A stretch of DNA of 64,000 nt from Microvelia longipes (Eukaryota > Arthropoda > Insecta > Hemiptera > Veliidae): contig JACMZG010001913.1 in assembly GCA_018340805.1 (NCBI GenBank), positions 3,425,504 to 3,489,503 on the forward strand, written 5' to 3'. Position numbers and translations under genes: made by a program. Of this stretch, positions 9,765 through 21,247 are shown in pieces; the stretch's first letter is position 1; the number at the start of each line of letters is the position of its first letter. Below the pieces are notes generated by a model. The model saw only the letters and a program-made list of their open reading frames with translations, was not told the DNA's origin and made no database searches.

Positions 9765-10190
9765 GTTTCTACTCAGAGTCAAATGCTCAGAGCAGTGCAT
9801 GGTATCAGTAGAGCTAAAAGTGTAAGGAATAGAACAATAATAAAGCAAAGTAATACTAAAAGTCTGATGATAAAGAGTCACGAGTTAAAATGGAAAAGGG
9901 CTGGACACGTATATAGGATGCATCAAGATAGATGGGCCAGAATATTGACGGAGTGGACACCTTGTGGATACAACAGAAGCAAGGGTCGGCCAGCAGCGAG
10001 ATGGACGGACGAATTTGCTGAAAGATTAGGCCTGTATGGCACAGGACAGCTTCTGATAGGACAAGTTGGAAAAAAACTGTAGCTTTTTACACAAAGTAAT
10101 TTATCTGGTAGCAGACTCCTATTACCCCTCTCTCGAGGGGAGGCTATTGTTTCACAAAGAAGTGCCAAGAAAGCAATTATTATTATTATA
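9765..10190 (+). pseudogene. RTE-like LINE, 3' part of the split fragment
   Basis: Continues the frame of 7976-8061 as VSTQSQMLRAVHGISRAKSV, then WKRAGHVYRMHQDRW and GRPAARWTDEF. These are the conserved C-terminal blocks of RTE-like endonuclease/RT proteins (usual form W-x-WAGH-x-x-R and GRP-x-x-RW-x-D). The 99-codon frame ends at 10,082. Shifted frames after 10,040 still resemble the family's tail (DRTSWKKTVAFYTK). The 3' end runs into ATTATTATTATT near 10,177-10,190, a typical RTE-type simple-repeat tail. Confidence 0.75.
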
Positions 10191-10232
10191 GAAACTGGGG
10201 CAACTTTGATATATAAATTAGTAGTGATAGTG

Positions 10233-11250
10233 ATAGTAGTAGGGGGGAGTGGTAGTAACTACTAGGCAAGTAGGCCACGTTGTTGGGCCCTTTTCGCCAG
10301 CTCCCTAAGATAGTGTTCTACTCCTTTTAATTTCAAGTGTAGTTATATTTCATCTAATCTAGACAGAAGAGCCGTGAATTTCTATGGTTCCTTTCATGCT
10401 TTTTTGAAAACAGCCATACATATTATCACTGACTTTTATAGTCTAGTGAAAACTGGGAACAACACGTGCTCTCACTGCTAAACCAAACCTCCTCACACAT
10501 TAAACTACAAGGCAGAAACAGTATAGTATTATAATGAATCTACAATGAGGGTCCTAAATTTTGCCTCTACCCAGTTTCATTTAGGGTAGGTGATTTTTAA
10601 CGAGTACCTAACAACGCACAGGCTCGAGATCACCGGCTTTACGTCCCTTCTGAAGGACGTGGTACGCAGAATTTTTATCCCTCTCATAAAAATCCTAGAG
10701 GCGCGTGCTGGGATTGAACCCATGACTGAAGTCCATTCATTCTGTGTATTGGCCGCGTACCTTAACCACTGCACCACGGGTGACTCATTGATATACAAAT
10801 TAGTAAATCGTCTTATAATTTTTACTAAGTCTTACACACCTCTTATTTAATATAATTACATATAATTGATATGTACACAATTCTTACCTGTGTATCTACT
10901 TCGACAACTTCTATCCTATAGTTTGTCAGGTATCTAAGAGAGAGCGCTGTTTGTAGAATTACAACTAAAATAGGTATAAACGGTAGTATTAGCATCTGGA
11001 CTAGATTCCATTTCTGCCCTTTTCTGAAACAAAACATGTATTTCAGCGATTAGCATAGGAATTATAAGAAATTGTATTAAAGTATTAAAGTAAGGAATTA
11101 TAAGAAATTTACGGCACTTCTATCTAGATTAGATGAAATCTACCTACACTTGAAATTAAATGGTGTAGAACACTATCTTAGGGAGCTGGCAAAAAGGGCC
11201 CAACAAACGTGGCTACTTGCCTGGTAGTTACTACCACTACTACTACATCA
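10233..11250. mobile_element. DNA element with ~150-bp terminal inverted repeats (family C)
   Basis: GGTAGTAACTACTAGGCAAG ... GCCAGCTCCCTAAGATAGTG and ATTTCATCTAATCTAGA at 10,250-10,375 are repeated inverted at 11,120-11,245. The interior is non-coding and contains a SINE (10,590-10,790). A solo end piece (GGCAAGTAGGCCACGTTGTTG) occurs at about 13,738-13,790. No transposase is present. Confidence 0.7.
10590..10790 (-). mobile_element. tRNA-derived SINE
   Basis: On the minus strand, CGTGGTGCAGTGGTTAAGG (A box) and GGGTTCAATCCCAGC (B box) are spaced about 50 bp, as in a tRNA head. The body contains GTCCTTCAGAAGGGACGT, a short palindromic core similar to central domains of widespread animal SINEs. 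Frames on both strands here are SINE artefacts. It is nested inside the family C element. Confidence 0.7.
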
Positions 11251-11815
11251 AGTCTCATCAGTCTCACACATTTCATTGACATCTTAATAAGCAAATATTA
11301 AAGGCCTTCATGATTTCACTTTGTGACTTGGCCAGAACGCAGTACAGGCAGAGGTATATAATAATCTGGTTGTACAATAGAAAACACACATTGGCAATCT
11401 AACTCCTATTCTAAGAAGACGATTCCCAGAGAGCGAAGCAACTCTTTTTTATTATAATAATTTTTTATAGTAGCGAACTAGCGAGCGAAAAGATACTCTT
11501 TTGAGTCGGCATCATTAATAATATATGCAATTTAGCTAGTAATGCAAGTTTTTTATTAATATTTTTTTATAAACAATCCTTTATTAATAAATTATCATAT
11601 ATATACATATATACATGTTAGTCCTGGGAACTTGGTATAAATTCATTGGTTCACTTCGCGTCCCTTTGCCGTGTATTACTTCCGTCAGTTTGTCTCTGTT
11701 TTTTAGTCCGTACAGTACACAAGTCATCTTATACATACTTTTTTTATATTAGTTAATATAAAAAATAATATTTTTTAAGTTAAGTTGGTTTTTTAAATTA
11801 TTTTATATCTATGTG
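11250..11815. other. AT-rich stretch without recognisable gene
   Basis: No ORF with domain content. Includes AGCGAAC/AGCGAGCGAA words near 11,430-11,490 and long T/A runs. It may be the 3' flank of the LINE tail that follows. Confidence 0.3.
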
Positions 11816-11816
11816 T

Positions 11817-12206
11817 TTAAAAAAACAATAAAGCATTCTTATTCTTATTCTTATTCTTAAACTTATCGTACAGTTTTTTAGTGCTATGACCTTTAGGTTT
11901 CCTAAATATTGTTCTAATGACAGCTTTCTGTGCTTTCAGTACCATTTGTTTAGCTGTTTCACAGGCAGATCCCCATGCTATTAAACCGTATTGAATAATA
12001 GAATTAATGACTCCATAGTATAGGGATCTGATCTGGGACAGTGACAAGAAGCCTGTAACTCTGGAGAAAATATAAATACTCTGTCTAAGTCTAGACGTAA
12101 AATTTTTAAGTTCCTGTTGCAATGCATTACCAGTATTTTAATTAATTTACGACTGGCCTTCTTAGGACTCATATTTAGCCCTCTCCAAGTCTCCAAGGTG
12201 TGCAAC
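11817..12206 (-). pseudogene. LINE RT C-terminal fragment (CR1/Jockey-like)
   Basis: The minus-strand frame reads LRQSIYIFSRVTGFLSLSQI, then LYYGVINSIIQYGLIAWGSA and AQKAVIRTIF. This is the thumb region of CR1/Jockey-like RTs (usual LYxxxxxSxxxYGxxxWG and QKxxxR). The 3' end is a (GAATAA)n-type simple repeat at 11,838-11,860. A short upstream frame overlaps out of phase, so it is frameshifted. The nearest relative in this window is the LINE at 52.1-54.8 kb, which has LRQYMYIFLRM at the same position. Confidence 0.75.
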
Positions 12207-12357
12207 GGAGACTTAAATAGGTACTTTCAGCCTGGGCACTTCGCGGCCTCGGCGTTTCGGGGGACTTCGGAGTCGAGACAGTAGAGAGTGTATTGGTTAT
12301 TGTTTTATCATTATTTTTCTATCTAATAATCAAATAATTTGATTAACTTTGTATCAA

Positions 12358-12850
12358 ATATCATTTGAAACTACTGAGATTTGCAAAACATGAATTGTTG
12401 ACTCAATATAATTGTGCGAGAGACACATAGTAATGCAATGCTACATCTGGGAACTGTTCCATCATACGAAATTCGTCATCATTGATGGCTTGACATAATG
12501 ACATGTCTCATGACGGTAGTACGATACTACCATTTGATAGTATAGTATTAAGTTATATATGTGTGTCTTGCCAAGCATGACAGCGGTAAGAGAGCACATC
12601 TCGTCTCTGGTAAATACTTCTCATTATATTCTCCGGCATTTTAATTGAAAGTCAGAGTGAGTTCTGGCTCTGTCGGCGCCCTAATGAGTTAGAAGTAATG
12701 AAACAGAGTGGGACATGACATTATATCGAGCCATCAATAATGAAGAATGTCGAATTATGGAACAGTTCCCAGGTGTAGCATTGCATTTTGGTTTTTACAT
12801 TTCCTAGGCGTCTCTCGCATAATTATATTGTGTTTGTATCAAATATTTGA
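12358..12850. mobile_element. Foldback MITE, family B (long form)
   Basis: The outer arms begin TATCATTTGAAACTACTGAG / TTTGCAAAACATGAATTGTT. Inner arms match the shorter copy at 4867 (AATTGTGCGAGAGACACATA ... CTCGCATAATTATATTGTG). The centre holds TGTCTTGCCAAGCATGACAG and CGTCTCTGGTAAATACTTCT, which are also in the copy at 23.6 kb. It is non-coding. Confidence 0.7.
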
Positions 12851-12865
12851 ACTTCGTGGAAACCA

Positions 12866-13045
12866 TGACGACACAACTTGGGTTGATGACGTTATTTTCT
12901 CCAAACAATAGGCTTCGCAATCTCCTTTACATATCGCCATGTCCCAAGTTTTTTTTTCAATTGGAGAAAGTCTTCCAGACTTATCGTGCTTGGTATCAGG
13001 AAGCTAATTAGAATCAGACCTACTCCCCCCTTTACTTCCGTCATC
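12866..13045 (+). repeat. Copy of the TGATGACGT / AACAATAGG repeat family
   Basis: TTGATGACGTTATTTTCTCC and AACAATAGGCTTCGCAATCT match the family copy at 3915-4075. An 87-codon minus-strand frame across it has no recognisable domain. Confidence 0.4.
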
Positions 13046-13184
13046 CGAACAACCTCGTAAACGTATATTTCTGATGAAAATTCACTACAGGTTACAAATA
13101 TTCGTTGTCCACTGGCAAACCAGTGTTGCCATTGCGGAAAAAAGCACATCGTCACGCAATAAAAAAAAAATCATAAAAACTTGT

Positions 13185-13320
13185 AACTGCATTATAAATA
13201 TTGGCGGAACCTATTTACTACAAATACTAATCATATAAACTGAGAAGCTTGTCTGGGCTGCGAACCCCTGACTTCTGGAGTCGAAACCGAGTACTCATTA
13301 TCTATAACGCTACGTGTTAT
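13185..13320 (-). mobile_element. SINE fragment, same family as 19.15-19.38 kb
   Basis: On the minus strand, GGGGTTCGCAGCCCAGAC is B-box-like and is followed by body sequence ATTAGTATTTGTAGTAAATA. The same order is seen in the 19.3 kb copy. The head is degraded. Confidence 0.5.
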
Positions 13321-13329
13321 TTATTTTTT

Positions 13330-14050
13330 AATTATTTAATTTTTATCATGGATAACATAATAGATCATTCAATTGACAACATTACTACACCGTAAGTTAG
13401 ATTTACCATAAATATTTAATGTTTAGCGTTACTATCATAATATAAACCTTCAATTAAATTTGATTGTATAAAAGGTACTATGTTGTTTATGTTACTTGAC
13501 CCAATCTATGTTCAATTTAACGTTGAGACGGAAACAAGATAAGTTAAATACATTATAAATATAGATTACGTAAAGAACAGAGAAATAGAGAGAAGGGATA
13601 AGGAAAGATCGATATACTTTGAATTACTAATTGATTACCTAGAAGAGAAATTTGAAGGGGCGTGAAAATACATTGAATATTCAATACATTTAATGCATAT
13701 AGTATTAATATGTTGGGGGGGGGGGTAGAAACTAACAGGCAAGTAGGCCACGTTGTTGCCCCTTTTGCCGCACCTCCCTGTGTTTTACGGTACCGTAAAA
13801 AATAATAAAATTTGAAACGTAAAATAAACATTTAAACGCCATTAACCCAAGTTGTGAAGTCAAGGTAGAATTGAAGTTCAAATATTTGATCAAAAGCTGA
13901 TACTAATTCGTAAAATTGATCGCAAAATGTTATTTAATAAAAATAATAATAAAACAATAACAAATACAATGTCAACAGCCTTTTTTTTGATGAAATTTCT
14001 GTTATAGGACAAATTTCACCATAAAAAAGGAACCCCTGTATGTTTGTCGG
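13330..14050. other. Stretch without recognisable gene
   Basis: Contains a G10 run and an end piece of family C at 13,710-13,790. Frames of 60-90 codons here have no supporting features. Confidence 0.3.
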
Positions 14051-14055
14051 TGATG

Positions 14056-14602
14056 TGAGATGCTTGTTAAGTCATTTGTGCATATTTAATTTGCAATTTT
14101 GAACTATACTTTGCCACTTTAGTGAGTGATAATTTAAGCGAGTTTATAACCTTTACAACCAATAAACAATGGGAAACCATTGAGCGGTAAGTTTGCCTCT
14201 AAAATTTGAGACCTGCGCTGTTATAAGAATTGTAAGCATGCGCAGTTTGTACCAAGCATGGGCAGTTGGTTTTTTGACGTGTGTTTTCGTGTTGAATTCT
14301 CTCTATTTTTTAGTTTTCGATGGGGTCACTTTTTTGTATCGACTTGTATTGACTTTTTTGAATCGACTTAGTGCGTCATCCCCGTTATTCAAGATCCTTT
14401 CCAGCAACAGTATCTCTATGCAGTCAGTTTCGTGTTGAATTCTCTCTATTTTTTAGTTTTCGATGGGGTCACTTTTTTGTATTGACTTGAATCGACTTGA
14501 ATTTTCGAATCGACTTGTATTGACTTTTTTGAATCGATTTAGTGCGTCATCCCCGTTATTCAAGATCCTTTCCAGCAACAGTATCTCTATGCAGTCAGTT
14601 TT
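14056..14602 (+). mobile_element. Truncated hAT-type MITE, family A, with tandem 3' duplication
   Basis: Starts inside family A (GCTTGTTAAGTCATTTGTG) and reaches the right end, GCGTCATCCCCGTTATTCAA. The last ~140 bp are then repeated: unit 1 is 14,289-14,430 and unit 2 is 14,431-14,600. Each unit runs from CGTGTTGAATTCTCTC through ATGCAGTCAGTTT. The two ORFs of about 80 codons here merely read through the duplicated unit. Confidence 0.75.
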
Positions 14603-14604
14603 CT

Positions 14605-14985
14605 TTTACGCTTTGTGTGCATACTTTTTACTTGATCTTTTTTGTCCGACAAATTATTACGATTCGAGCTCAATTTCTGCAAAAGTTTCATCGAATTAAA
14701 AAACATTTCAAACTCATAGCGATGATGCAATGCAAACTGACCTGTATCTAGGTTCTTCCTCATCTTCTCCTTTTCTTCTGCTTCCTTTCCTTTTTAATCC
14801 TGAAAATAGAGAAGAAAATCAATTTTAAATTGACTAGCATATAATATATTATAGGGTGTAGAGTAGAGCTATGCACTGACGAGCACACCACACGAACAGA
14901 GGTCACTACAAGCAATGCATAAAGCACTTATTTATTAACTTGACTGCACTTTTACTCGGTAGGTTATGCAACATACTATTACAGG
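14605..14985. other. Stretch without recognisable gene
   Basis: Unique AT-rich sequence leading into the minisatellite. No domain-bearing frame or repeat was recognised. Confidence 0.3.
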
Positions 14986-16132
14986 TTAGTAGAGTAAAAT
15001 TGGGTAAAGTATAGTTTAGAGCATAACCTAGTATAGTATAGTTTAGGTCGGAATACTTCAGTGCATAGCTCGATGGAGTATAGTTCAATTTATAGCTCGG
15101 TAGATTATAGTTCAACGCTTAGTTTGTGAGAGTTTAGTTTAGTGGATAGCTTGATAGAGTATAGTTTAGTGCATAGCACGATAGAGTATAGTTTAGTAAA
15201 TAGCTTAGAGTATTGTTTAGTGCATAGCTCGAAGAGTATACTTAAGTGGATAGCACGATAAAGTATAGTTTAGTAAATAGCTTAGAGTATAGTTTAGTAA
15301 ATAGCTTAGAGTATAGTTTAGTGCATAGCTCGAAAAGTATAGTTTAGTGCATAGCACGATAGAGTATAGTTTAGTAAATAGCTTAGAGTAAAGTTTAGTG
15401 CATAGCTCGAAAAGTATAGTTTAGTACATAGCACGATAGAGTATAGTTTAGTAAATAGCTTAGAGTATAGTTTAGTGCATAGCTCGATAGAGTATAGTTT
15501 AGTAAATAGCTTAGAGAATACTTTAGTAAATAGCTCAAAAAGTATAGTTTAGTGGATAGCACGATAGAGTATAGTTTAGTAAATAGCTTAGAGTATAGTT
15601 TAGTAAATAGCTTAATATAGTATAGTTTAGTGGATAGCTCCGTAGAGTATAGTTTAGTAAATAGCTTAGAGTATAATTTAGTAAATAGCTTAGAGTATAG
15701 TTTAGTAATAGCTTAGAGTAAGTTTATAAATAGCTTAGAGTATAGTTTAGTAAATAGCTTAGAAGTATAGTTAGAAATAGCAATATAGTATAGTTTAGTG
15801 GATAGCTCCATAGAGTATAGTTTAGTAAATAGCTTAGAGTATAGTTTAGTGCATAGCTCGATAGAGTATAGTTTAGTAAATAGCTTAGAGTATAGTTAGT
15901 ATAGGTCGATAGTTTAGTGGCTCGATAGTATAGTTTAGTGGATACTTAATAGGTATAGTTTAGGAAATAGCTTGATTGAGTATAGTTTAGTAAATAGGTC
16001 GATAGAGTATAGTTTAGTGCATAGCTCGAAGAGTATAGTTTAGTGGATACCTTGATAGAGTATAGTTTAGTGTTAGTGAATAGCTCGATAGAGTATAGAT
16101 TAGTGAATAGCTCGATAGAGTATAGATTAGTG
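14986..16132. repeat. AT-rich minisatellite, 24-27 bp unit, left part
   Basis: Tens of units built on GAGTATAGTTTAGT followed by AAATAGCTTA or GCATAGCTCGATA. Unit length varies between about 23 and 28 bp, and variants are interspersed rather than in blocks. The array is interrupted at 16,133 by a hAT element and resumes at 17,032. Confidence 0.95.
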
Positions 16133-17031
16133 CAGCGTTTCCCAACCTTTTCAGTAACGCGACCCTATAATTTGCTTTTCTAAAGTTTGGCGACCCAAAT
16201 GCATTTATTTTGCATAACCTGAAAATTGCAGGCGTTTTTATTTATTGCCGAACTAGTTATGACCCTACAGACATTGTCAAATCATAATTTTCATGAGGTT
16301 TTTATACTTAAATAGAAAACTACACACTAATTGGAGTTCAAAAGAAGTATATTATATAATAGCAATAAAATAACAACAATTAAATTAAATATAAAAATTA
16401 GCATTGTTAAATATAAAAATGAGCATTTATTATTTAAAGGAAAAAATCAAATAATGATTATAGTAAACAAAAAAAAAGAATAAAATATGCATCATATCAA
16501 TGACTAATTTGTTGCTGTTAGTTTTCCACTAATAAGTCAAGTCGTGTTTTGTTTATTCATTTCACTACTTTAATTAAAACTCAAAACTATAAATAAATGA
16601 CCTGAGAAAACAATTTAATAAAAAATTGTAGCGATATTAAACTACGTTGATGTTTGTGAGAACCAAATTCACATATAATTGAACATTATAATTTTAATAA
16701 CTCGAACCTTTAAAAGAAGTAATAAGAAACTGTTAAACACTGTATTATAGGTATAGCAATTCATCCAAGTTAGCAAAGAATTAGATAAAGGCGGATCCTC
16801 TGTCGGTAAAGGACTTCTAAGAAATGTTTTGGCCGCGGCTTCTTTTGTTATCACATGTTTAAAGTATTATCAATTTCTCAAAATAATATCTGTTCAAGCA
16901 AATCTGCTTATAATAATCTTTTCACATAAATCTTTGTCATTTTTTGTTTTTTAATAATAAAAAATTTGGCGACCCAAAAAATTTCGTCCGCGACCCAATC
17001 TGGGTCACGACCCAAGGGTTGGGAAGGGCTG
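16133..17031. mobile_element. Non-autonomous hAT element in the minisatellite, ~900 bp
   Basis: The left end CAGCGTTTCCCAACCTTTTC and right end GGGTTGGGAAGGGCTG are imperfect inverted repeats of the classic hAT type. The subterminal GCGACCC motif occurs several times at both ends. It is flanked by GATTAGTG (16,125-16,132) and GATTAGGA (17,032-17,039), a decayed 8-bp duplication. The interior is AT-rich with only a 61-codon spurious frame. Confidence 0.85.
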
Positions 17032-17125
17032 GATTAGGAATAGCTCGATAGAGTATAGATTAGTAATAGCTCGATAGAGTATAGATTAGAGCATAGCTCG
17101 GTAGAGAATAGTTGAGTGCATAGCT
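17032..17125. repeat. Minisatellite, right part beyond the hAT insertion
   Basis: Four units of TAGCTCGATAGAGTATAG-type repeat, continuing the array that ends at 16,132. Confidence 0.9.
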
Positions 17126-17129
17126 GAAG

Positions 17130-18350
17130 AGCAGTTACTGTTCGGAAGCTATGCTTTATAGCTTAGGTAAAGGCAAACCAATCTAATCTATGCCAGTACA
17201 GAGCCCTTTATTTTTGTATAATCCTTTAAATCAATTCGAAAGCTCTAATTTCCAATCTCACTTAAAATTATTAATCAAAACTCAACTTAAATTTAAATCC
17301 AATCAATTACTAGTTTTGATTAAATTCAAAATCGATAAATAGAATGTATTTTAGAAGGATGAGTCAAGTCATCACAATCTTTTAGTTGTAACGAATTATA
17401 CATTTTATAATGATCTATGAGTGTGTTCTATGTTCTATAAATGTTCTAAATGCCCATTTACGTCTCATTATTCCTTTAGAATCTATCATCGCTTCCTAGG
17501 GACGATATCGCCCACAATAAGAACCACTAATTCATATCACTTCTTTAAGTTAAGTTTTACAACAAAGTCATTATTTAGCGACTTTAATTGCTTCCCTATT
17601 ATTGTTTTACTCATTATTGTTAAATGACAATTTATTCAACGAATTTTCATCGCCCGCCTCACATATATCATCATTTAAATTTCTCATAACAAAAGAAACT
17701 GTTTAGGTAACATGAGAGAAAATCTTTATAATCCATAATTTACTTAAAGGTAGTAGCTCAACAGAATCAGCAAAACCAATTCTCCCAGTGTCTCCAAAAA
17801 AATGTAAATTATGACCACATCAGTTTCATATACGACTCGATTATCCTAGACTGATATATTGTAAAAAAAACTGTAAGATTGATAAGAAGCAATAAGTATG
17901 TAATCTGATAACGTGTCTAGGGTCAACAACCCTACTGACTGATAAAAATTCAACCATATATTTATGAAGGTTACGAAACAGTACTGTTTTATATTTCAAA
18001 CCTGAGTGTATTCAAACTTATATGGTTAAAATCATAAATTGAATGTACTATACATTAAACATATATTAGTACATGTTTTTTTTTTTAAAAAATACTAATA
18101 TTCGTACAAATTTTTACCATAAAAAACAAGTAACTAAAGGTACGATAATTAATTACAAAAGGCAAATGCAAATATTTAGATACATAGATATCTACGAATG
18201 AAGTTGAGTAGTCAAAGTATTGTTAGATGACCCTGAGTCGCTAAAACAACCAAGTTAGGCGACCCCGGATACGTGACCGAACATTCTGCCAACCTTTTTT
18301 TCGTATTTTATCCGGGAAAGTGATCTCGGAAAAAGGTTTGTAATAGAGTC
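17130..18350. other. Stretch without recognisable gene
   Basis: AT-rich unique sequence. A 68-codon frame at 17,421 has no features. GCGACCCCGGATACGTGACC near 18,262 faintly resembles the GCGACCC-rich ends of the hAT element at 16.1 kb. Confidence 0.3.
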
Positions 18351-18472
18351 AAGAAAGCAAGACATTCTTCTGTCCCAGAGGATTCAAAAATGATTCTTCA
18401 TTTTTGAAATCAACGATATTCCGTTCTCGTTGATTTCAAATAGAAATTATAATGACACAATATAATTGTGTG

Positions 18473-19012
18473 TGAAAATTTAGATGTTATATTTAAATAA
18501 TATTTTGCTCTCATCAAACAGAGCATTTTCAAGTTATTAAAATTAATAGTTAGGCTATATTAACTAACTAAGTCAAAGATTAAAAGAAAAGATCAGGCCC
18601 AAAAACTGGGGTAAATGAAATCAAAATACATGTAAATAATAATTATACATATTTTTTAAAAGGCCTAAAAAACTGATAAGCATCCAAGAAATAATTAAAA
18701 ACAAAATTTTGAGAGAGTGAATTGATAACTCCGATTTATCGATTAATCAAGTTATCAATTCACTCTTTCTCGAAATTTTATTTTTAATTATTTCTTGGAT
18801 GCTTATCAGTTTTTCTTTAGGCCTTTTACAAAATATGTATAATTATTATTTACATGCATTTTGATTAAATTTACCTCACTTTTTGGGCCTGATCTTTTCT
18901 TTTAATCTTTGACTTAGTTAGTTATATAGCCTAACTATTAATTTTAATAACTTGAAAATGCTCTGTGTGATGAAGAGCGAAATATTTTTTAAATATAACA
19001 TCTAAATTTTCA
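18473..19012. mobile_element. 540-bp near-perfect palindrome (foldback element)
   Basis: Arms 18,473-18,730 and 18,750-19,012 mirror each other, with a 19-nt centre at 18,731-18,749. The outer ends read TGAAAATTTAGATGTTATAT and its complement. Blocks such as GATCAGGCCCAAAAA and AACTGATAAGCATCCAAGAA appear in both arms. There is no ORF. TSDs are not obvious. A family B-like GACACAATATAATTGTGTG abuts the left end. Confidence 0.85.
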
Positions 19013-19144
19013 TTTGGTATCTTAAGCGCCAAAACACATAGCTTATACTGATAATGGAGACCAATACATATGATAATGTATCTTGTTCTTTTATATTCTT
19101 CTTAATGAAATTCATTGAGTTAAAGTTAATTTATCCTGTATAAA

Positions 19145-19380
19145 TAAAATAAAAATAAAATGCCCGTTTTAGGGCCTTTCGGCCCATCAGGGTATTCACC
19201 CTGCGGGAACAACTTCAGGTGGGTAGCATCTACTACACTCTAAGAATTAATTAAAGTTGGCGAAATCATTTTAATACAAATACTATTCATAAAATCTTAG
19301 AGCATAGCCCGGGCTGCGAACCCCGGACCTCCGGTGCCAAAATCGAACGCCTTTACGATCACGGCCACGGAGGCAGATAT
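19145..19380 (-). mobile_element. tRNA-derived SINE
   Basis: On the minus strand the head reads CCTCCGTGGCCGTGATCGTA (degraded A box) and then GGGGTTCGCAGCCCGGGC (B-box-like). A body follows, ending in GGGCCGAAAGGCCCTAAAAC and an A/T-rich tail. A second, shorter copy is at 13.2 kb. The head does not fold as a working tRNA. Confidence 0.6.
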
Positions 19381-19389
19381 CCTGTATAA

Positions 19390-19845
19390 ATCATAAGGTA
19401 TAAATCGGAAAGTATGAATTTAAAATTAATGAAAAATAACAAGTCTACATACACAAAAAAAAATGTGGACAAAGTCCTTTTTATCTACAAAGACATCATC
19501 ATCAGTGCAGAACCTAAAAACAATATCTAAATTATAGAACTCTTTTTTACTTTTTTGTAGAGTTTGTGCACTAATGATGTTCTCTTTGCTTTGTACATTG
19601 AATGCACTTTGCCACTAAAGTTTTATTTTTGCTGAGAGACTCCTTTCAGCAGGAGTAAATAAAAGGAAAAATAAAAAAGTTTTATTTTTCATAAACTATG
19701 ATGGGCTTCTTTCGGGCTTATTCTGATCAATTAAAATAAGAAAAAAATGACACAAATTGTGTCAACTATTCATGTTTTGAAAAACACGGTAGTATCAAAT
19801 GATATATAAATAAAAATGTTTATTTGAGCTTTGCTGTTTTTATTT
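19390..19845. other. Stretch without recognisable gene
   Basis: Contains a (GACACAA)(ATTGTGTC) end piece and the TTTTGAAAAACACGGTAGTATCA flank of family B at about 19,750-19,810. It is otherwise unique AT-rich sequence. Confidence 0.3.
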
Positions 19846-19857
19846 GAGCTATAATAC

Positions 19858-20021
19858 GTCACACGTCAAAAATTAGTTGACAGCGTGGGAAAATAATACG
19901 AAGGAGACAATAATGTTAGTCCAAGATGTTAAACCACGATCTCAATTTCAAATTACCCCAACCTAATTGCTTTCTCAACATTATTTTCCCGCGCTGTCAA
20001 CTGATTTTAGCCGTGTGTCGC
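19858..20021. mobile_element. Short MITE, family F, with 10-bp TSD
   Basis: The inner terminal repeats AGTTGACAGCG(T/C)GGGAAAATAAT are inverted at both ends. It is flanked by GCTATAATAC at 19,848-19,857 and 20,022-20,031. A 9-10 bp duplication suggests a Mutator-like origin. A second copy is at 25,163-25,330. It is non-coding. Confidence 0.7.
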
Positions 20022-20034
20022 GCTATAATACAGA

Positions 20035-20510
20035 ATAAACTAAAGAAAGATGAAATCAATTATATTTTACTTATATTCATTCAGTAAAAGAAATTTTTTA
20101 ACCAGCAATCATTGAAATTACTTCAATGACCGGAGGCTTCAAGAAATGCATCATTCTGAGGACGGTATATCCGAAATATTTTTGGTACAAGTTGTTTAAA
20201 AATATAGGAAATATTAAATGTAGTTACCTAAACTAAGTGGGAAGTATTTGGAATGTATAATAGCTGACGGTGCTGATAAGGGCAGATCTCCCATGATCTC
20301 AAGTACCTGAAACCAAACAAATAGTACATGGTCATCATTAAGAAATCATAAGAATCAAAGTTGATTATAATACGAGTGGTTATGAAGTATAGACTATGAT
20401 AGATAAGAGGGGCGAACATCACTGCTTATTAAATGTTGTATAAATAAATAATGTTTTTATTTTGCTTTAAGTACCGTATTTAGCACACTTGCATTAAAAT
20501 CAATATTTCA
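20035..20510. other. Stretch without recognisable gene
   Basis: Unique AT-rich sequence. A 64-codon minus frame at 20,228-20,422 has no features. Confidence 0.3.
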
Positions 20511-20513
<3 letters not shown>

Positions 20514-20569
<56 letters not shown>

Positions 20570-20598
20570 ATATGTATATATATAATATATAATATATA

Positions 20599-20657
<59 letters not shown>
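20514..20657. repeat. (TA)n microsatellite
   Basis: TA repeats with TATG and TAATATA interruptions. Confidence 0.95.
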
Positions 20658-20661
<4 letters not shown>

Positions 20662-20789
20662 TCTTAAATAAATATTCCACACATTTTATTGTTACAACAG
20701 TTAAAATTATTTATAATAAAGACAGGCCATCCTTCTTTTTTATTTTTTTATAAATTATTTAATTTTACCAATTGTAGAAGTCCTTTAGC

Positions 20790-21215
20790 TTATACATAGG
20801 ATTTTTTTATTAGTATTTGCTTGCATGCATTACTAAATTCTTCCAGACCTGATATTCCTTTCAGTTTTTTTGATAGAGCATTAAATAAGGTTACCCCAAG
20901 ATATTCAGAGCAATTTTTATATTTACTAGTATAATGCTTTTTAAACCTTAAATTTGTTTTATTCCTAGTCTCATATTTATGAATATCTTTATTAGATGTA
21001 AAATTTGACAAATTCTTTTTTACATTTATTAATTGTTTAGAATAAAAAGCCCGTAGACAGTTAAAATATAGAATTTTTTTAAAGAGTGGTTCAAAACAAC
21101 ATCTCTTCTTTTTCTCTTTCCTATGCCCTTCAAAACCCTTTTTTGGATACTTAATGTTTTTTTTAGCATCTGGCGCATTTCCCCCAAATTCTATGCCGCA
21201 TAACTTGACAAAACT
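20790..21215 (-). pseudogene. LINE C-terminal fragment (CR1/Jockey-like)
   Basis: The minus-strand frame, extended upstream of the first ATG, contains KLCGIEFGGNAPDAKKNIKY (the WG-x-A block) and LFKKILYFNCLRAFY. It then has HKYETRNKTNL and EYLGVTLFNALSKKLKGI, the standard end of CR1/Jockey-like ORF2 (usual xYNTRxxxxL and xxxxLYNxLPxxIK). It stops at 20,790. It is 5'-truncated at about 21,215. Confidence 0.75.
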
Positions 21216-21247
21216 TTTTTTAGCGTATTTTCCTCATAAAAATTACG

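Noticed and set aside
10590..10790. tRNA gene (A and B boxes present)
   Set aside because: The arms do not close into a cloverleaf and SINE body sequence follows. The same applies at 2130, 5448, 13,250, 19,310, 51,480 and 62,030.
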